DNA of 63,731 nucleotides from CAZTAR01 sp043813895 (lineage in GTDB: Bacteria > Planctomycetota > Phycisphaerae > UBA1845 > UTPLA1): contig JBDRKQ010000204.1 in assembly GCA_043813895.1 (NCBI GenBank), positions 1 to 63,731 of the forward strand. The letters run 5' to 3'. Both the position numbers and the translations under genes were made by a program. Under the pieces are notes generated by a model. That model did not search any database, had not been told where the DNA came from, and was given only the letters and a program-made list of their open reading frames with translations. Positions within the stretch are counted from its first letter, which is position 1. Each line of letters begins with the position of its first letter. This document shows, piece after piece, positions 25,431-34,781 of this stretch.

Positions 25431-26819
25431 TCAACTCGCCCGGCGCTGATTCTGCTGGACCGCCAGCGCCGCCTCCTCGCGCCAGCGCTTCAGCTTCATG
25501 CCGAGCGTCCGCACGCCGATGCCGAGCGCCTTCGCCGTTTTCTCCCGATGGCCGTTGAATCGCACCAGCGTCTGCTCGATGAGGCCTCGCTCCATGTCCT
25601 CGACCATATGGCCCGGCCGCAGCGGCCGGTTCCCGCACTCGAGTTTCATCTCGGTCGACAGCCACGGCTCGATCAGGGCGGCGTCGATCTCCTCGCCCGC
25701 GCTGAGCACTAGCGCGCGCTCGCAAACGTTCTGCAACTCGCGGATGTTGCCGGGCCAGTGGTAGCTTTCCATCACGTGCAGCGCCCGCGTCGAGACCGGT
25801 TTTGGCCTGCGTCCCTCCCGCCGAGCGATGCCGCCGATGAAGTGCTCAACCAGTTCCGGGATATCCTCGCGCCGGTCTCGTAGCGGCGGCAGTGTCAACG
25901 GTAAGACACTCACGCGGAAAAACAGGTCCTCCCGAAAACGCCGGCGGGCAACCCAGTCCGCCAGATCCCGGTTTGTCGTGACGATCACTCGGACATCGGC
26001 ACTCTGCGTGATACTGCTGCCGACGCGCTCGAACTCGTGCTCCTGAAGAACGCGAAGCAGCTTGGCCTGGATGGGGAGCGGCACTTCGCTGATCTCGTCA
26101 AGCAGCAACGTTCCGCCGGCCGCAAGCTCGAAGCGACCCTTGCGAAGCTTGTCCGCGCCGGTGAACGCGCCGCGCTCATGACCAAAAAGCTCGCTCTCCA
26201 ATAGCGACGCCGATAAGGCCGCGCAATTCAAACACATGATCGGGCCGCTTGCGCGGGGCGACGCCGCGTGAATCGCCCTGGACGCCAGCTCCTTGCCGGT
26301 CCCGCTTTCGCCCTGTATGAGAACCGTGGCCTGACTCTTGGCCACGCGCTCGATCTGCGCCCGCACTTGCTGCATCGCCCGACTTCCTCCGACAAGCCGG
26401 GAGTCCACCTGCAGGTCATCGAGAGTCGCGCGCAAGACTTCGTTTTCGCCGCGCAGCTGTGCCATCGACGCGGCACGCCCGACGACCAGGGCGATCGCAT
26501 CGGCCTCAAAGGGCTTCTGGATGTAGTCGAATGCCCCCAGCTTCATCGCCTCGACGGCCGTCGGCACACTGGCATAGGCGGTCATCAAGACGAAGGGGGT
26601 CTCCACGCCCGACGACCGCAGGGAACGAAGCAGCTCGAGCCCGTCCATGTCGGGCATCTTCAGATCGCTGACGATCACGTCGAAGCTCGCCGGAGATACT
26701 TCGCGCAGCGCGTGCCGCGGATCGGCGTACGCAGCGACCTGGTGCCCCTGCGCACCCAGGATATCCACCATCGAATCCCGCATCACGTCCTTGTCGTCGA
26801 TAATGCACACTCGCGCCAT
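25431..26819 (-). CDS. flgR: Sigma-54-dependent response regulator (FlgR/FleR-type)
   Basis: This NtrC-family activator probably turns on sigma-54 flagellar promoters, including the one before flgB. An N-terminal receiver domain has the phospho-acceptor Asp52 (VSDLKMPDMDG). The AAA+ domain has Walker A GESGTGKE near 170-177 and the sigma-54 contact loop GAFTGA at 217-222. A Fis-type HTH closes the protein (GHREKTAKALGIGVRTLGMK). Length is 462 residues. The histidine kinase gene is just upstream on the same strand, forming a two-component pair. The gene symbol is by analogy only. Confidence 0.92.
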   Translation of the reverse strand: MARVCIIDDKDVMRDSMVDILGAQGHQVAAYADPRHALREVSPASFDVIVSDLKMPDMDGLELLRSLRSSGVETPFVLMTAYASVPTAVEAMKLGAFDYIQKPFEADAIALVVGRAASMAQLRGENEVLRATLDDLQVDSRLVGGSRAMQQVRAQIERVAKSQATVLIQGESGTGKELASRAIHAASPRASGPIMCLNCAALSASLLESELFGHERGAFTGADKLRKGRFELAAGGTLLLDEISEVPLPIQAKLLRVLQEHEFERVGSSITQSADVRVIVTTNRDLADWVARRRFREDLFFRVSVLPLTLPPLRDRREDIPELVEHFIGGIARREGRRPKPVSTRALHVMESYHWPGNIRELQNVCERALVLSAGEEIDAALIEPWLSTEMKLECGNRPLRPGHMVEDMERGLIEQTLVRFNGHREKTAKALGIGVRTLGMKLKRWREEAALAVQQNQRRAS

Positions 26820-26947
26820 GTATCAGCTCCGTACAGGGCGGTGTTCTTCGGAGTTCGCCGCTGTTCGCGTCGCATCCGTGCGCCGGACGAGGTCCACCGT
26901 GCAACACCGCAATACTGTTCAGTCGTTTTCGAAAACCACTCCGTCCT

Positions 26948-27793
26948 TTAGCCCGGTGGAGGCGGCAACTGAACGACGAATCTCGCGCCGCCTTCTTCCC
27001 GGTTCATCGCGTGTATCGTTCCTTCATGCGCCTCGATGATGCGGTGGGCGATGGCCAGGCCGAGGCCCGTGCCCGTGTTCCGCGTCGTGAAAAACGGATT
27101 GAATATCCGGTCCATCGAATCCGGCGGGATACCGGGGCCGTTGTCGCACACCTCGATCTCGATCCCGCCGTCGCCCGGCCGCTTCGTTGCCGAAAGCCGC
27201 ACTCGCCCACCTTCGCCCGCCGCCTGCAACCCGTTGAGCACCAGGTTGAGCAACACCTGTCTGAGTCGTGGAGGATCACACCAGATTCCGAGATTACGCG
27301 CATCCGGCGCCAGCACGGCCTCCGCGGAATACTCGTCGCACCACGGCCGCACGCTCTCTTCCAGCGCAGATAGGATGTCCCCCAGCGTACACTTCTGACA
27401 TTCCAGCCGCCGTTCCTGCGCGAAGTCGAGGATCTCGCAGACCAGCCGATCCAACGAGCGAACGCCCTTGGAGATGCTCGCTGCCGCCTTTCTCGAAACG
27501 GGGTGCTCCGCCAACTGTCCCTCCAACATCGACGCGTACAGGGCGATTCCACCGAGCGGATTGCGAATCTCGTGCGCGAGTCCGGCCGCCATCTCGCCGA
27601 GTGCCGCCAGGCGTTCCGCCCTGCGAAGCTCGGCGTTCTTCATCCGCAACTCCTCGCGTAATCGCGCTACTTCCTCGCCCAGGCGTTCGTGCGAAACCTT
27701 GAGGCGTTCGGTAACGTCGTTGTACGCCGAGATGATCGCGCCCAACTCGCGCTCGCGAGCAGTCAACGGAATTCGTGGTTCGGCAACTTGCAT
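26948..27793 (-). CDS. Cytosolic sensor histidine kinase, probable partner of the sigma-54 regulator
   Basis: The protein is a soluble histidine kinase of about 281 residues. A coiled coil (residues 30-60) precedes the H-box at LAHEIRNPL (His74). The N-box, G1 (DNGPGIPPDSMDRIF) and G2 (TGTGLGLAIAH) motifs follow. There is no membrane segment or PAS domain, as in FlgS or FleS-type flagellar kinases that read the state of the export gate. The ATG at 27793 is chosen because the longer frame begins inside an interspersed repeat (27832-27860). Confidence 0.88.
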   Translation of the reverse strand: MQVAEPRIPLTARERELGAIISAYNDVTERLKVSHERLGEEVARLREELRMKNAELRRAERLAALGEMAAGLAHEIRNPLGGIALYASMLEGQLAEHPVSRKAAASISKGVRSLDRLVCEILDFAQERRLECQKCTLGDILSALEESVRPWCDEYSAEAVLAPDARNLGIWCDPPRLRQVLLNLVLNGLQAAGEGGRVRLSATKRPGDGGIEIEVCDNGPGIPPDSMDRIFNPFFTTRNTGTGLGLAIAHRIIEAHEGTIHAMNREEGGARFVVQLPPPPG

Positions 27794-27831
27794 CCCTAAG
27801 TCGCTTCCGCTAATGATCGAACAACCGTCTG

Positions 27832-27860
27832 TCCCCCACCCCTGAAGGGATGGGGCACCC
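27832..27860. repeat. Short palindrome with CACCCCTGAAGGGATGGGG
   Basis: The segment CACCCC-TGAAGGGA-TGGGGCACCC lies between the histidine kinase and FlgN genes. If translated it would add a spurious GAPSLQGWGTDG extension to the kinase. It has the look of a genome-wide palindrome, though there is only one copy in the window. Confidence 0.4.
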
Positions 27861-27888
27861 ACACTCTTCGTTTTCCTCGCTGGCCCGC

Positions 27889-28395
27889 TTAGCCCTTCGC
27901 ATCCGTCATCGCCGCTCGCATACCCGCGCCGGCGGCGGCATAGGCGGCACTGACCCGACTCCCGGAATCGATCGACGCCAGGCGCGTCGCGACATCCTGC
28001 CGCTTCGCGCTGAGCGTGGCCGTGTCCCGGCTGTCACTTCGCAGGATCAGTCCCAACGCTGAATTCGCTTCCTCGAGGAGGCGCGCAACACGCTTGCGCG
28101 ATGCCCCGTCGAGACTACCGTAGATGCTGCTCCAGTTCCGGCGAAACTCGGACATCTCCTTGTTTAACTCCATGAGCTCGTCCACCAACCGCTGCCGATC
28201 GGCCAGCAGTCTCAACAAGGGCTGGACGTCCTCACACACAACGAGCGACTTCTGACGCTCCGCCAGGGTGCGCAAGCGGTGGTACAGCGATCGCTGACGC
28301 TCGAGCAGTTCCACTAACTGCGAGGCGCCCGGCTGTGAAGGCCCGTCGTTTGGGCCCGGCGCTCGGATTGGCGGGGTTGGTTGAGTCTCTGCCAT
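27889..28395 (-). CDS. FlgN-like flagellar export chaperone
   Basis: The protein is all-helical with a Pro-rich N-terminus. It carries a FlgN-type core: LVELLERQRSLYHRLRTLAE, then LLADRQRLVDELMELNKEM. FlgN binds the hook-filament junction proteins FlgK and FlgL before export. The ATG at 28395 is chosen over a GTG at 28401. It sits with the flagellar regulators, downstream of a TPR gene on the same strand. FlgK and FlgL genes are not in the window. Confidence 0.75.
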   Translation of the reverse strand: MAETQPTPPIRAPGPNDGPSQPGASQLVELLERQRSLYHRLRTLAERQKSLVVCEDVQPLLRLLADRQRLVDELMELNKEMSEFRRNWSSIYGSLDGASRKRVARLLEEANSALGLILRSDSRDTATLSAKRQDVATRLASIDSGSRVSAAYAAAGAGMRAAMTDAKG

Positions 28396-28442
28396 AAACA
28401 CGCTACCTCTTCACCGGCGAGACGCCGATGCTCCCCGGGCCG

Positions 28443-30920
28443 CTAATACACGCCGGACACCGCCATGCGCGTCACCATGGCTTCCCAGTATTCCTTGGAT
28501 GACATCCCCTGCTGCATGTCGAACGCGCCCGCGGGAATCTTGCGCAACAGCCACTGGAGTCGTTCGAACGCGGCACGCGCTTCCGCCCTCTCGCCAAGCC
28601 GGAGATGACAGTGCGCGATCTGGATCGATGCCGCCACGGCGGCCGGCTGATTGTCATACCGCCACGCCGTCTCCTCATAGACCGCAATCGCCTCCCGAAA
28701 CCGGCCAAGGTCGAAGAGACAATCCCCGCGATACAGATGACTCTCCCGCAGGTAGGTTCGCTCCAACTCGGTCAGGGTGGCCGCGTCACCGGACGACAGC
28801 GCGGTCACGACTCTCTCGTACATCTCCAACGCTCGCTCGAGGCGACGCACTGCTTCCCGCTCGGCCTCCTCGCGCGCAACGTCGCCGGCCAACTCGGCGG
28901 CTGCCTTCCGCAAGAGGGCATGACTCTGCCGATAGGTCTCCGCCAATAGAAATGTCAATCGCGGGAGGCTGGGATCATCGGCGTAGTGCGCGATCGCATC
29001 CTCCAATCGAACAATGGCCCGCTCGCAGTAATCCAGATTGCCGTCGGCGCTGGCCCGGCTGTAGTATTCGGCGAGCAGGAACAGCGCCTGCCTGAACTCC
29101 GGGGCCTGGGGGGTAAAAATCGAATCCGAAGCACTGTCGTCCACGATGCCGATGAGCAACTCGACGCCTCGCTCCACCGGGCTGCGACCTCGGCCGACAG
29201 GGGCGTCGGCCGCTACGACTGCCTCGTCCCCACCCATGGTCAAGAGGCACTCGGCCATCGGGACGACGGATTTCAAGGCGGCCGGCAAACGCGGATAGCC
29301 CGCAATGACCCTCTCGTAAGCGGCGACCGCCTCCGGATACTGCCGCAAAGCCTGGTTCGCGCGGCCCAACCGATGCAGTGCCTCGGCCCGCCCGCCGTGC
29401 TTCGGGTGCTCCTTGACAAGACGCGACAGGACCTCGACGACGCGCTCGGTTTGCCCGGCCGCGTCGAAACTGTCCGCCGCGAGTTCAAGTGATCTGGCCT
29501 TCTCCTCACCGCCCAGGGTCTCCAGGTCGGCCAGGGCGAGATAGGCTTGTGCTGCTTCCACGAGGGTATTCTCCGCCGTCGCTCCGGGGCTTTCCTCCAC
29601 AGTCGTGCCATCGGACGCGGCGACGTTCGCTTCTTCCACGCGTTGTCGGGCCAGCCCACTGAGTGAATCCGCGATCCTGCCCATGTACTGCGAGCGGAGT
29701 TCGCCATTGCCCGACCCGACGAGGTCCACCGCGAGACGCAGGTAGTCAATACCAATCTGAAGCTGCCCTTTCTGGAGAAGCGATTCACCGATGGTAGTGA
29801 TGGTGGCTCTGACCAGATCGCGATCGAGGCCGGCGGGGTTTGCTCCCGACAGGAGCCGGTCCTTCAGCACACTGAAGGCATCCTTCGACGCTTCGAACCT
29901 GCCCAGGGCCGCCAGACATTCGGCCCGACCCAACGAACAGGCGTCGTGCAACCCACCTGTCTGGAAACTGCGCATGACCTCGTCATAGAAGGTCAGGGCC
30001 GTCTGCGGCCGGTCGTCTTCCTGTTGAATACGTCCCAACAGCCAGCCTGCCTTGGCCCACAAGTCGTCGTGCGTGGTCCACTCGTTGCGGAGGCCGCGGA
30101 GCGTCGTTTCGGCTTCGAGGCGCTTTCCTTCGGCATGGAGACACCGGGCATCCAGGTAAGGCACCACCAGCATCCCCTCAGTGCCGGCGAGCCGCTCCTT
30201 GGCCCGATCGATGTGTTCCCTGGCCGCGGCGACCTCGCCTTGCTCCAGCAGCCATTCGACCTTGCGCTCCACCGCCCAACAATAGTTATCCGGAGAGGAT
30301 TCTCGCAGTTCGCCGTCCGGGGCCCATTCTCCCGCCAGCACGGCATCCAGGTCCGCCACCACCTCCTGCGTCGGCATCGGCGACTGGCGGAATCTGATTT
30401 CGAGGATCTTCCGGCGAATGCGGTCCGGGCGGTCTGGCCAAAGTCCTAACGCCTGCCGGTACGCACTGACCGCCGCGTCGGCATCGGTCGCCCACTGATA
30501 CGTGTCGCCCAGGAGAATCCAGTCCTGCGCGGCCAATCTCGCCCCGAGCCGCAGCGCGGCCTGAAAGTTGGCCAGAATCGAATCGATGTTCTCACGATAA
30601 TGGTCACGCCGAGGCGATTCGGCCTTGAAGATCGTGCGGGCCAACTGGCGATGGAACTCGCCTCGCTCCTCCGCCGGCCGTTCAGTATCCTTCAACAAGT
30701 CGAGCAAGTAGGCCCTCGCACGATACAACGCGCCAGCCTCGTGGAGATATGAGACTCGTTGAAGCTCGTCTTCAAATGTAACGGGTTCGTAAGCGGCGGC
30801 GATGCGGTACAAGCCGCCGCCGAAGAGGATCACGCCGACCCCAAGCAGGGGGATCTGCCACCGTCCGGCCAGAGAGGGCCGTGAAGGTTCGGGCGGTTGT
30901 GAAGCAACCTCTTTGCTCAT
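28443..30920 (-). CDS. Membrane-anchored TPR-repeat protein
   Basis: The protein has about 825 residues. One N-terminal membrane helix (about residues 22-43 from MSKEVASQ) is followed by many helix pairs of TPR type, for example AVAAYERVIAGYPRLPAALK and EALHRLGRANQALRQYPEAV. It is probably exposed to the periplasm and used for protein contacts; the function is unknown. The ATG at 30920 has GAGG upstream. A short palindromic repeat (29191-29216) is embedded in frame in the second half. It is upstream of the flgN-like gene and could be part of that operon. Confidence 0.8.
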   Translation of the reverse strand: MSKEVASQPPEPSRPSLAGRWQIPLLGVGVILFGGGLYRIAAAYEPVTFEDELQRVSYLHEAGALYRARAYLLDLLKDTERPAEERGEFHRQLARTIFKAESPRRDHYRENIDSILANFQAALRLGARLAAQDWILLGDTYQWATDADAAVSAYRQALGLWPDRPDRIRRKILEIRFRQSPMPTQEVVADLDAVLAGEWAPDGELRESSPDNYCWAVERKVEWLLEQGEVAAAREHIDRAKERLAGTEGMLVVPYLDARCLHAEGKRLEAETTLRGLRNEWTTHDDLWAKAGWLLGRIQQEDDRPQTALTFYDEVMRSFQTGGLHDACSLGRAECLAALGRFEASKDAFSVLKDRLLSGANPAGLDRDLVRATITTIGESLLQKGQLQIGIDYLRLAVDLVGSGNGELRSQYMGRIADSLSGLARQRVEEANVAASDGTTVEESPGATAENTLVEAAQAYLALADLETLGGEEKARSLELAADSFDAAGQTERVVEVLSRLVKEHPKHGGRAEALHRLGRANQALRQYPEAVAAYERVIAGYPRLPAALKSVVPMAECLLTMGGDEAVVAADAPVGRGRSPVERGVELLIGIVDDSASDSIFTPQAPEFRQALFLLAEYYSRASADGNLDYCERAIVRLEDAIAHYADDPSLPRLTFLLAETYRQSHALLRKAAAELAGDVAREEAEREAVRRLERALEMYERVVTALSSGDAATLTELERTYLRESHLYRGDCLFDLGRFREAIAVYEETAWRYDNQPAAVAASIQIAHCHLRLGERAEARAAFERLQWLLRKIPAGAFDMQQGMSSKEYWEAMVTRMAVSGVY
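29191..29216 (-). repeat. GTAGCGGCCGAC palindrome embedded in the TPR gene
   Basis: The minus strand reads GTAGCGGCCGACGCCCCTGT followed by CGGCCG. This is one base different from the intergenic copy starting at 13023. Here it is translated in frame as VAADAPVGR within the TPR protein, in a loop between helix pairs. Confidence 0.55.
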
Positions 30921-31658
30921 CCTGAGCCTCGTTTGCGAATCGCAAGGCCGCAAGGCGCGTCAAGAGTGTGCCCTGCAAGTCTCGCCAATCCGCCGGCCGC
31001 GCGTCCTGCTCGGCCGAGTTCACCGTGCGGTTTAGCGGCGGACCACTACGTCCACCATCCGATCGCATCCTTTGGGGCGACAACCGAAGTTCGCAAGCAC
31101 ACCGCGCGCGGCGATGTTCAGCGAATCCGCCAGAGTTATCGGCGATAAATGCGCACACGACGCAGGGGATTTTCTCGTCGCGCCTGCGCGATATCGGACG
31201 TTGCCGCCCTTGCCAACCCTGACAACGAACCCCGTCCAGACCGAGCGCAGAAAGAGTTGAGACAGCCGCGGCATCCGAGGCGTTTTCTTGCCCGCGCGAC
31301 CGCGCTTCTTGCGCGGCGGCACGTTGCATCCACGCGAAGCCAAAGCGCAAATGACGGAGCCCCTTGCACGCAACTGCACGATCATCATGGCATTTCGCGT
31401 TTGTCTGTGGCGCCGGCGTCGCGCCGGTGAGGAAGTGGCGCTTGGGGCTCGGATCAAGACCCTCACTTGCGCTTCGGGCCCGTGGGAGTTCGGATCAGGC
31501 ACGCGCTGGCGTTAGGGCGTGCGCATAAACAAGCTGAACGAATACCGAAGGGTGGTACGGGCGCCCCGCCCGTAGCCGCACGGGCAAGATGCCCGTACCA
31601 CCCATATGAAAGGTGCAACTTATTCATGCGCGAGTCCTAACCTTCTAGTCGAACGATG
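30921..31658. other. Gene-poor intergenic region with repeats
   Basis: This 740-bp stretch has no gene I can support. A minus-strand frame (31032-31502) and a plus-strand frame (31149-31430) exist but are Arg-rich with no recognisable family. It holds a CCCTCACTTGCGCTTCGGGC repeat (31470-31489) with GGCGCTTGGGGCTCGGATC beside it (same family as about 42750-42845 and 13073). It also holds a large palindrome at 31551-31603. Confidence 0.5.
31551..31603. repeat. Long palindrome GGTGGTACGGGC ... GCCCGTACCACC
   Basis: Outer arms GGTGGTACGGGC and GCCCGTACCACC enclose an inner CGCCCCGCCCGTAGCCGCACGG segment. This is the GTACGGGC class of mobile palindrome. It sits alone between two minus-strand genes and could end transcripts. 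Confidence 0.6.
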
Positions 31659-33746
31659 CTAAGGGCTCACCGACTTCGGCCCGCCGTAGATTGCCTGCCT
31701 CGCGCGAATCAGGCTCATCAACGCTGCGGCGCAGTGGTCCGCGCGGACGCGATTATCCCATGGCGCTTTGCGAACGCCGCCGAGCACGTCTCGTGGCGTC
31801 CGGATGTAGAAGCAAGCCGGCTCGCGGAATTCCAACTGCAGAACAAACCTGACAGCGCTGCGAACGACCTTCCGGTATCTCGCCGCCCGTTCGGCGTCGC
31901 CGATTCGCTCGGCGAGCATGAGCCCGTCAGCCATCGCGGTCAGGTAGAGCGCGGTGTCGATGCCGATCAGGCCCCGCTCTCTCGCATTGATCGCGCCGTA
32001 CAACTCCGGCCAAGGGCAGACGTGCTCATCAACCTGGAGCTGGGCCAACCGGTCGAGGATGCTGAACACAAGATCGCTCATCGCCGGTTCACGGGTCGTC
32101 TGATAGGACGCGGCAAACGCCCTCGCCAGCATTGTCGCAGCCCCCGGGCCGACTGAGCTTTCGCACCGCGGTCCGTATTGGGCCAGTGCCCGGTGCAGAA
32201 TGAGGCCTGCCGGCCTGGGCGCTTCGCCGGCGGTGGGGTGTTCTGCAAACCACGCGTCTGCCCGTGCGAGTGCCAGCAACGCCCATCCCGCCGCGCGAAC
32301 ATCTTCCTGCCCGGCCTGTTCACCCGGCCGCTGTGTCTCCAGCCGCATTATGATTCGACCGTCATCGGTCTGACAGGAGGCCAGCATCCCAGCCAAGCCG
32401 GTCAGGCTGTCCCGCACTGTAAGCGAGGCCGGCCGGCTTGCCACCACTGCGGGGGCAGTGCTGGTCGCACCTTGCGTCGTGCTCGACAACTCCGGCCAGA
32501 TGTCGGCCTCGGCGTTCCAGACCGGAAGCATACTGAGTAATGTCAAGAGAAACTGACTCGATATCTCCAGGCTGTCTCCGTGTCCTTCGAAGATCAGGGC
32601 CAGACCGGCCTCTTTCACCTGTGGCTCGCCGGACTCGGACACGCTGGTCACCACCGAGAGGGGTTTGAGGAAGCACGCGCTCTTGGCCGTGCCCTTCTTC
32701 ACGTCGGCCGCCACCCGGGCGTCACCCGACCAACTCGCGTACGCCGCCAACCCGAGAGCCGCGTGCATCTGCACTACGGCCGAATTGCCGGCCGAGTACC
32801 GATCCCGGCTAGGCCGGAACTCCTCCGAAAACCACCCGTCCCGATTCTGCCGGTAGTGAAGATACTCCCCCATCCGCTTGATGGCCGCGTCCAGGACTTC
32901 CGGCCCGGCGGACTCAAGCGGCACGAGGGTGGAACCGCGGAACAGCCGGATCGGCAGGCTTCGTGCAGCCGGCTGCCAGAGGTGGTATGCGCCGAATCTG
33001 TAGTAGCGTATCTCATGACTGTGCATAAGCTTATCGGCGTGCTTCAGTTGAATCGCCGATTCCGCCGCCTGGATCGCCAGATCGGGCGAGTAGTTGAACG
33101 TCACGACCTCACTGGGACGTGTCCAGCCGCACCGGCCCCGGAACTCAACGCCGATTCCCTCGGCTGCGGGCTCGAAGGCGTGGAGTAGGGATTCAGACCA
33201 ACGCTTGTCCGATGTATATGTTCCCTCGATGTACTCCGGCGGACCGAGCAGCTCGAATTCGATCCCGAGCTCGTCCCACCCCTGGCGGCTCTCGATCTTC
33301 TTCTCACGCACCGCCTGCCCGAGCAGTGTGCCGGCCGCGATGGCGGCGTCGACCAGCCCGGCGACCTCGCTCTCCGATTCCGCCAGGGCCGCGCCATGCC
33401 TCCGAAGGGTCAGGTGGATGATCCCGCTCTTGCCCCGCAACGCGGGCGGTCGGTAGGGCTTCCGCCTTGCTACCGCGTCCGTCGCCGTCTCCCAAAAGGC
33501 CCTGCGTGCCGTCTGGACCAACAGCGCCAGATCCTCGTACGCGATTTCCGGAAGCCCCCCGCACGGCCGACTGGTCGTGTTCTCAGCCTCACACGCACGC
33601 GACGTGACCTCCGCCGGGTCTTCAGGTGAGCCCAACTGAAGCCCGCTTCCCGATTCCTGCGAGAAGGCAGGCGCCGCGGAGGCGAACCCCGCCCCCAGCG
33701 AGCCCAACAGACAGACGCCGACAGCGACCACCACAGCGATCCTCAT
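31659..33746 (-). CDS. Exported protein: AMMECR1-like segment plus alpha/alpha-barrel
   Basis: The protein has about 695 residues with a signal peptide (MRIAVVVAVGVCLLGSLG to about residue 28). Residues about 65-190 resemble an AMMECR1 fold in pattern (LALLVQTARRAFWETATDAV, and later ELGIEFELLGPPEYI), though the LRGCIG core motif is not evident. Residues about 290-690 form repeated helix pairs (EYLHYRQNRDGWFSEEFRPS, ALGLAAYASWSGD, VRAAGWALLALARADAW), as in six-hairpin or terpene-cyclase-like toroids. No catalytic residues are assigned. The ATG at 33746 is chosen because it gives the signal peptide. Confidence 0.75.
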   Translation of the reverse strand: MRIAVVVAVGVCLLGSLGAGFASAAPAFSQESGSGLQLGSPEDPAEVTSRACEAENTTSRPCGGLPEIAYEDLALLVQTARRAFWETATDAVARRKPYRPPALRGKSGIIHLTLRRHGAALAESESEVAGLVDAAIAAGTLLGQAVREKKIESRQGWDELGIEFELLGPPEYIEGTYTSDKRWSESLLHAFEPAAEGIGVEFRGRCGWTRPSEVVTFNYSPDLAIQAAESAIQLKHADKLMHSHEIRYYRFGAYHLWQPAARSLPIRLFRGSTLVPLESAGPEVLDAAIKRMGEYLHYRQNRDGWFSEEFRPSRDRYSAGNSAVVQMHAALGLAAYASWSGDARVAADVKKGTAKSACFLKPLSVVTSVSESGEPQVKEAGLALIFEGHGDSLEISSQFLLTLLSMLPVWNAEADIWPELSSTTQGATSTAPAVVASRPASLTVRDSLTGLAGMLASCQTDDGRIIMRLETQRPGEQAGQEDVRAAGWALLALARADAWFAEHPTAGEAPRPAGLILHRALAQYGPRCESSVGPGAATMLARAFAASYQTTREPAMSDLVFSILDRLAQLQVDEHVCPWPELYGAINARERGLIGIDTALYLTAMADGLMLAERIGDAERAARYRKVVRSAVRFVLQLEFREPACFYIRTPRDVLGGVRKAPWDNRVRADHCAAALMSLIRARQAIYGGPKSVSP

Positions 33747-33786
33747 CACAACATCCTCTATCAACCGCAGCCGAAGCGTCAGTCGG

Positions 33787-34740
33787 CTATTGGGAGTTAC
33801 TAGCTGCAGGCGCCCCTGGCTTCGGCGTTTTGACGTTTCGGCTTCTTGGCGTTTCTGCGGGTACCAGGAATCGGGCCCTGGTCTCCGTGATTGTGAACTC
33901 GGCCGGCAGCCAGCCGCCGACCTCTCCGTCCACCTCGACCGGGACCTGCTCGTCGGAGGCCACACGAACCGTCTTTGCCTGTCGGTACACAACGCCTGGC
34001 CGTCCCGGATGTCGCCGCAGCAGGACGTTCAACGCATGCCTGAGCAAGGAGACCCTCCGAGGGCATTCAAAGACACACGCATCGATCAGCCCATCGTCCG
34101 GCACGGCCCGGCTGAGCACGCGGAGGCCCATCGCATAGCGAGGCACGTTCCCCAGCAAGACGAGGCCTTCTCCGTCAAAGATCGGCTCTCCGTCACAATC
34201 AACGCGAAGCCGAGGATGACGGTAGCTCCAAAAGGTCCGCCACAGCGGCCCTAGGTAGGAGAAGTACGAGATGTGGCCCTTTCGTACCCGGGAAACCTCA
34301 CGGACCACCTGCGCGTCAAACCCCACGCCGGCAACCAGGAGAAACCGGTCACCATTGCGTGTCGCCACGTCCAGTTGCACGCTTCTCCCCTCTCGGAGCA
34401 CCTCGAGGAGCCCGGCACAGTCAGTCGGCAACCCGAGGTACTTGGCGAGGATGTTCTCAGTCCCCATGGGCACGATGAGTATCGGCGGACTTTCGTCGAC
34501 GAGCCCCCTCACAGCCTCGTTGATTGTCCCATCGCCACCGGCCACGATCAGCACGTCGCAGCCATCTCGGCAGCTTTGCGCCGCAGCCGCCCGCGCATCG
34601 CCCGGCTTCGCCGTTTCCAGGACGACCACGGAGCAGCCTGCTTCGCGAAGTCGTCGGATGAGCGAGGCGAGGGTCTCCCGGCGTTTTCCACGGCCGGAAA
34701 CCGGATTCACGACGACCAGGATACGGCTCCGTTCGGACAT
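33787..34740 (-). CDS. Diacylglycerol/sphingosine kinase family lipid kinase
   Basis: The protein belongs to the DAGK/LCB5/YegS family, which phosphorylates lipid hydroxyls using ATP at the membrane face. Motifs are the N-terminal VVVNPVSGRGKR, the GGDGTINEAVRGL nucleotide loop and PMGTENILAKYLGLP. The ATG at 34740 is preferred; a longer frame (ATG 34812) begins inside a palindromic repeat. The last 24 residues (after ARFLV) are encoded by another repeat (33820-33857), so the natural C-terminus seems to have been extended by repeat sequence. Length from this start is 317 residues. Confidence 0.88.
   Translation of the reverse strand: MSERSRILVVVNPVSGRGKRRETLASLIRRLREAGCSVVVLETAKPGDARAAAAQSCRDGCDVLIVAGGDGTINEAVRGLVDESPPILIVPMGTENILAKYLGLPTDCAGLLEVLREGRSVQLDVATRNGDRFLLVAGVGFDAQVVREVSRVRKGHISYFSYLGPLWRTFWSYRHPRLRVDCDGEPIFDGEGLVLLGNVPRYAMGLRVLSRAVPDDGLIDACVFECPRRVSLLRHALNVLLRRHPGRPGVVYRQAKTVRVASDEQVPVEVDGEVGGWLPAEFTITETRARFLVPAETPRSRNVKTPKPGAPAASNSQ
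33820..33857 (-). repeat. AACGCCAAAAAGCC-type repeat at the 3' end of the lipid kinase gene
   Basis: The minus strand reads as short A-rich units of the AACGCCAAGAAGCCGAAACG type. The same unit occurs at 34850-34886, 44815-44860 and 45543-45567. Here it is translated as TPRSRNVKTPKPG and supplies the kinase C-terminus. Confidence 0.55.
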
Positions 34741-34781
34741 CTGCGACTCGCTCAGCTCGTGCTCTGCCACTGGTTGACTGA

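Noticed and set aside
31032..31502. 156-codon minus-strand frame in the TPR-to-exported-protein gap
   Set aside because: Arg-rich, begins in a repeat unit and shows no recognisable domain or ribosome site. It might be real from an internal ATG near 31388 but I cannot support it.
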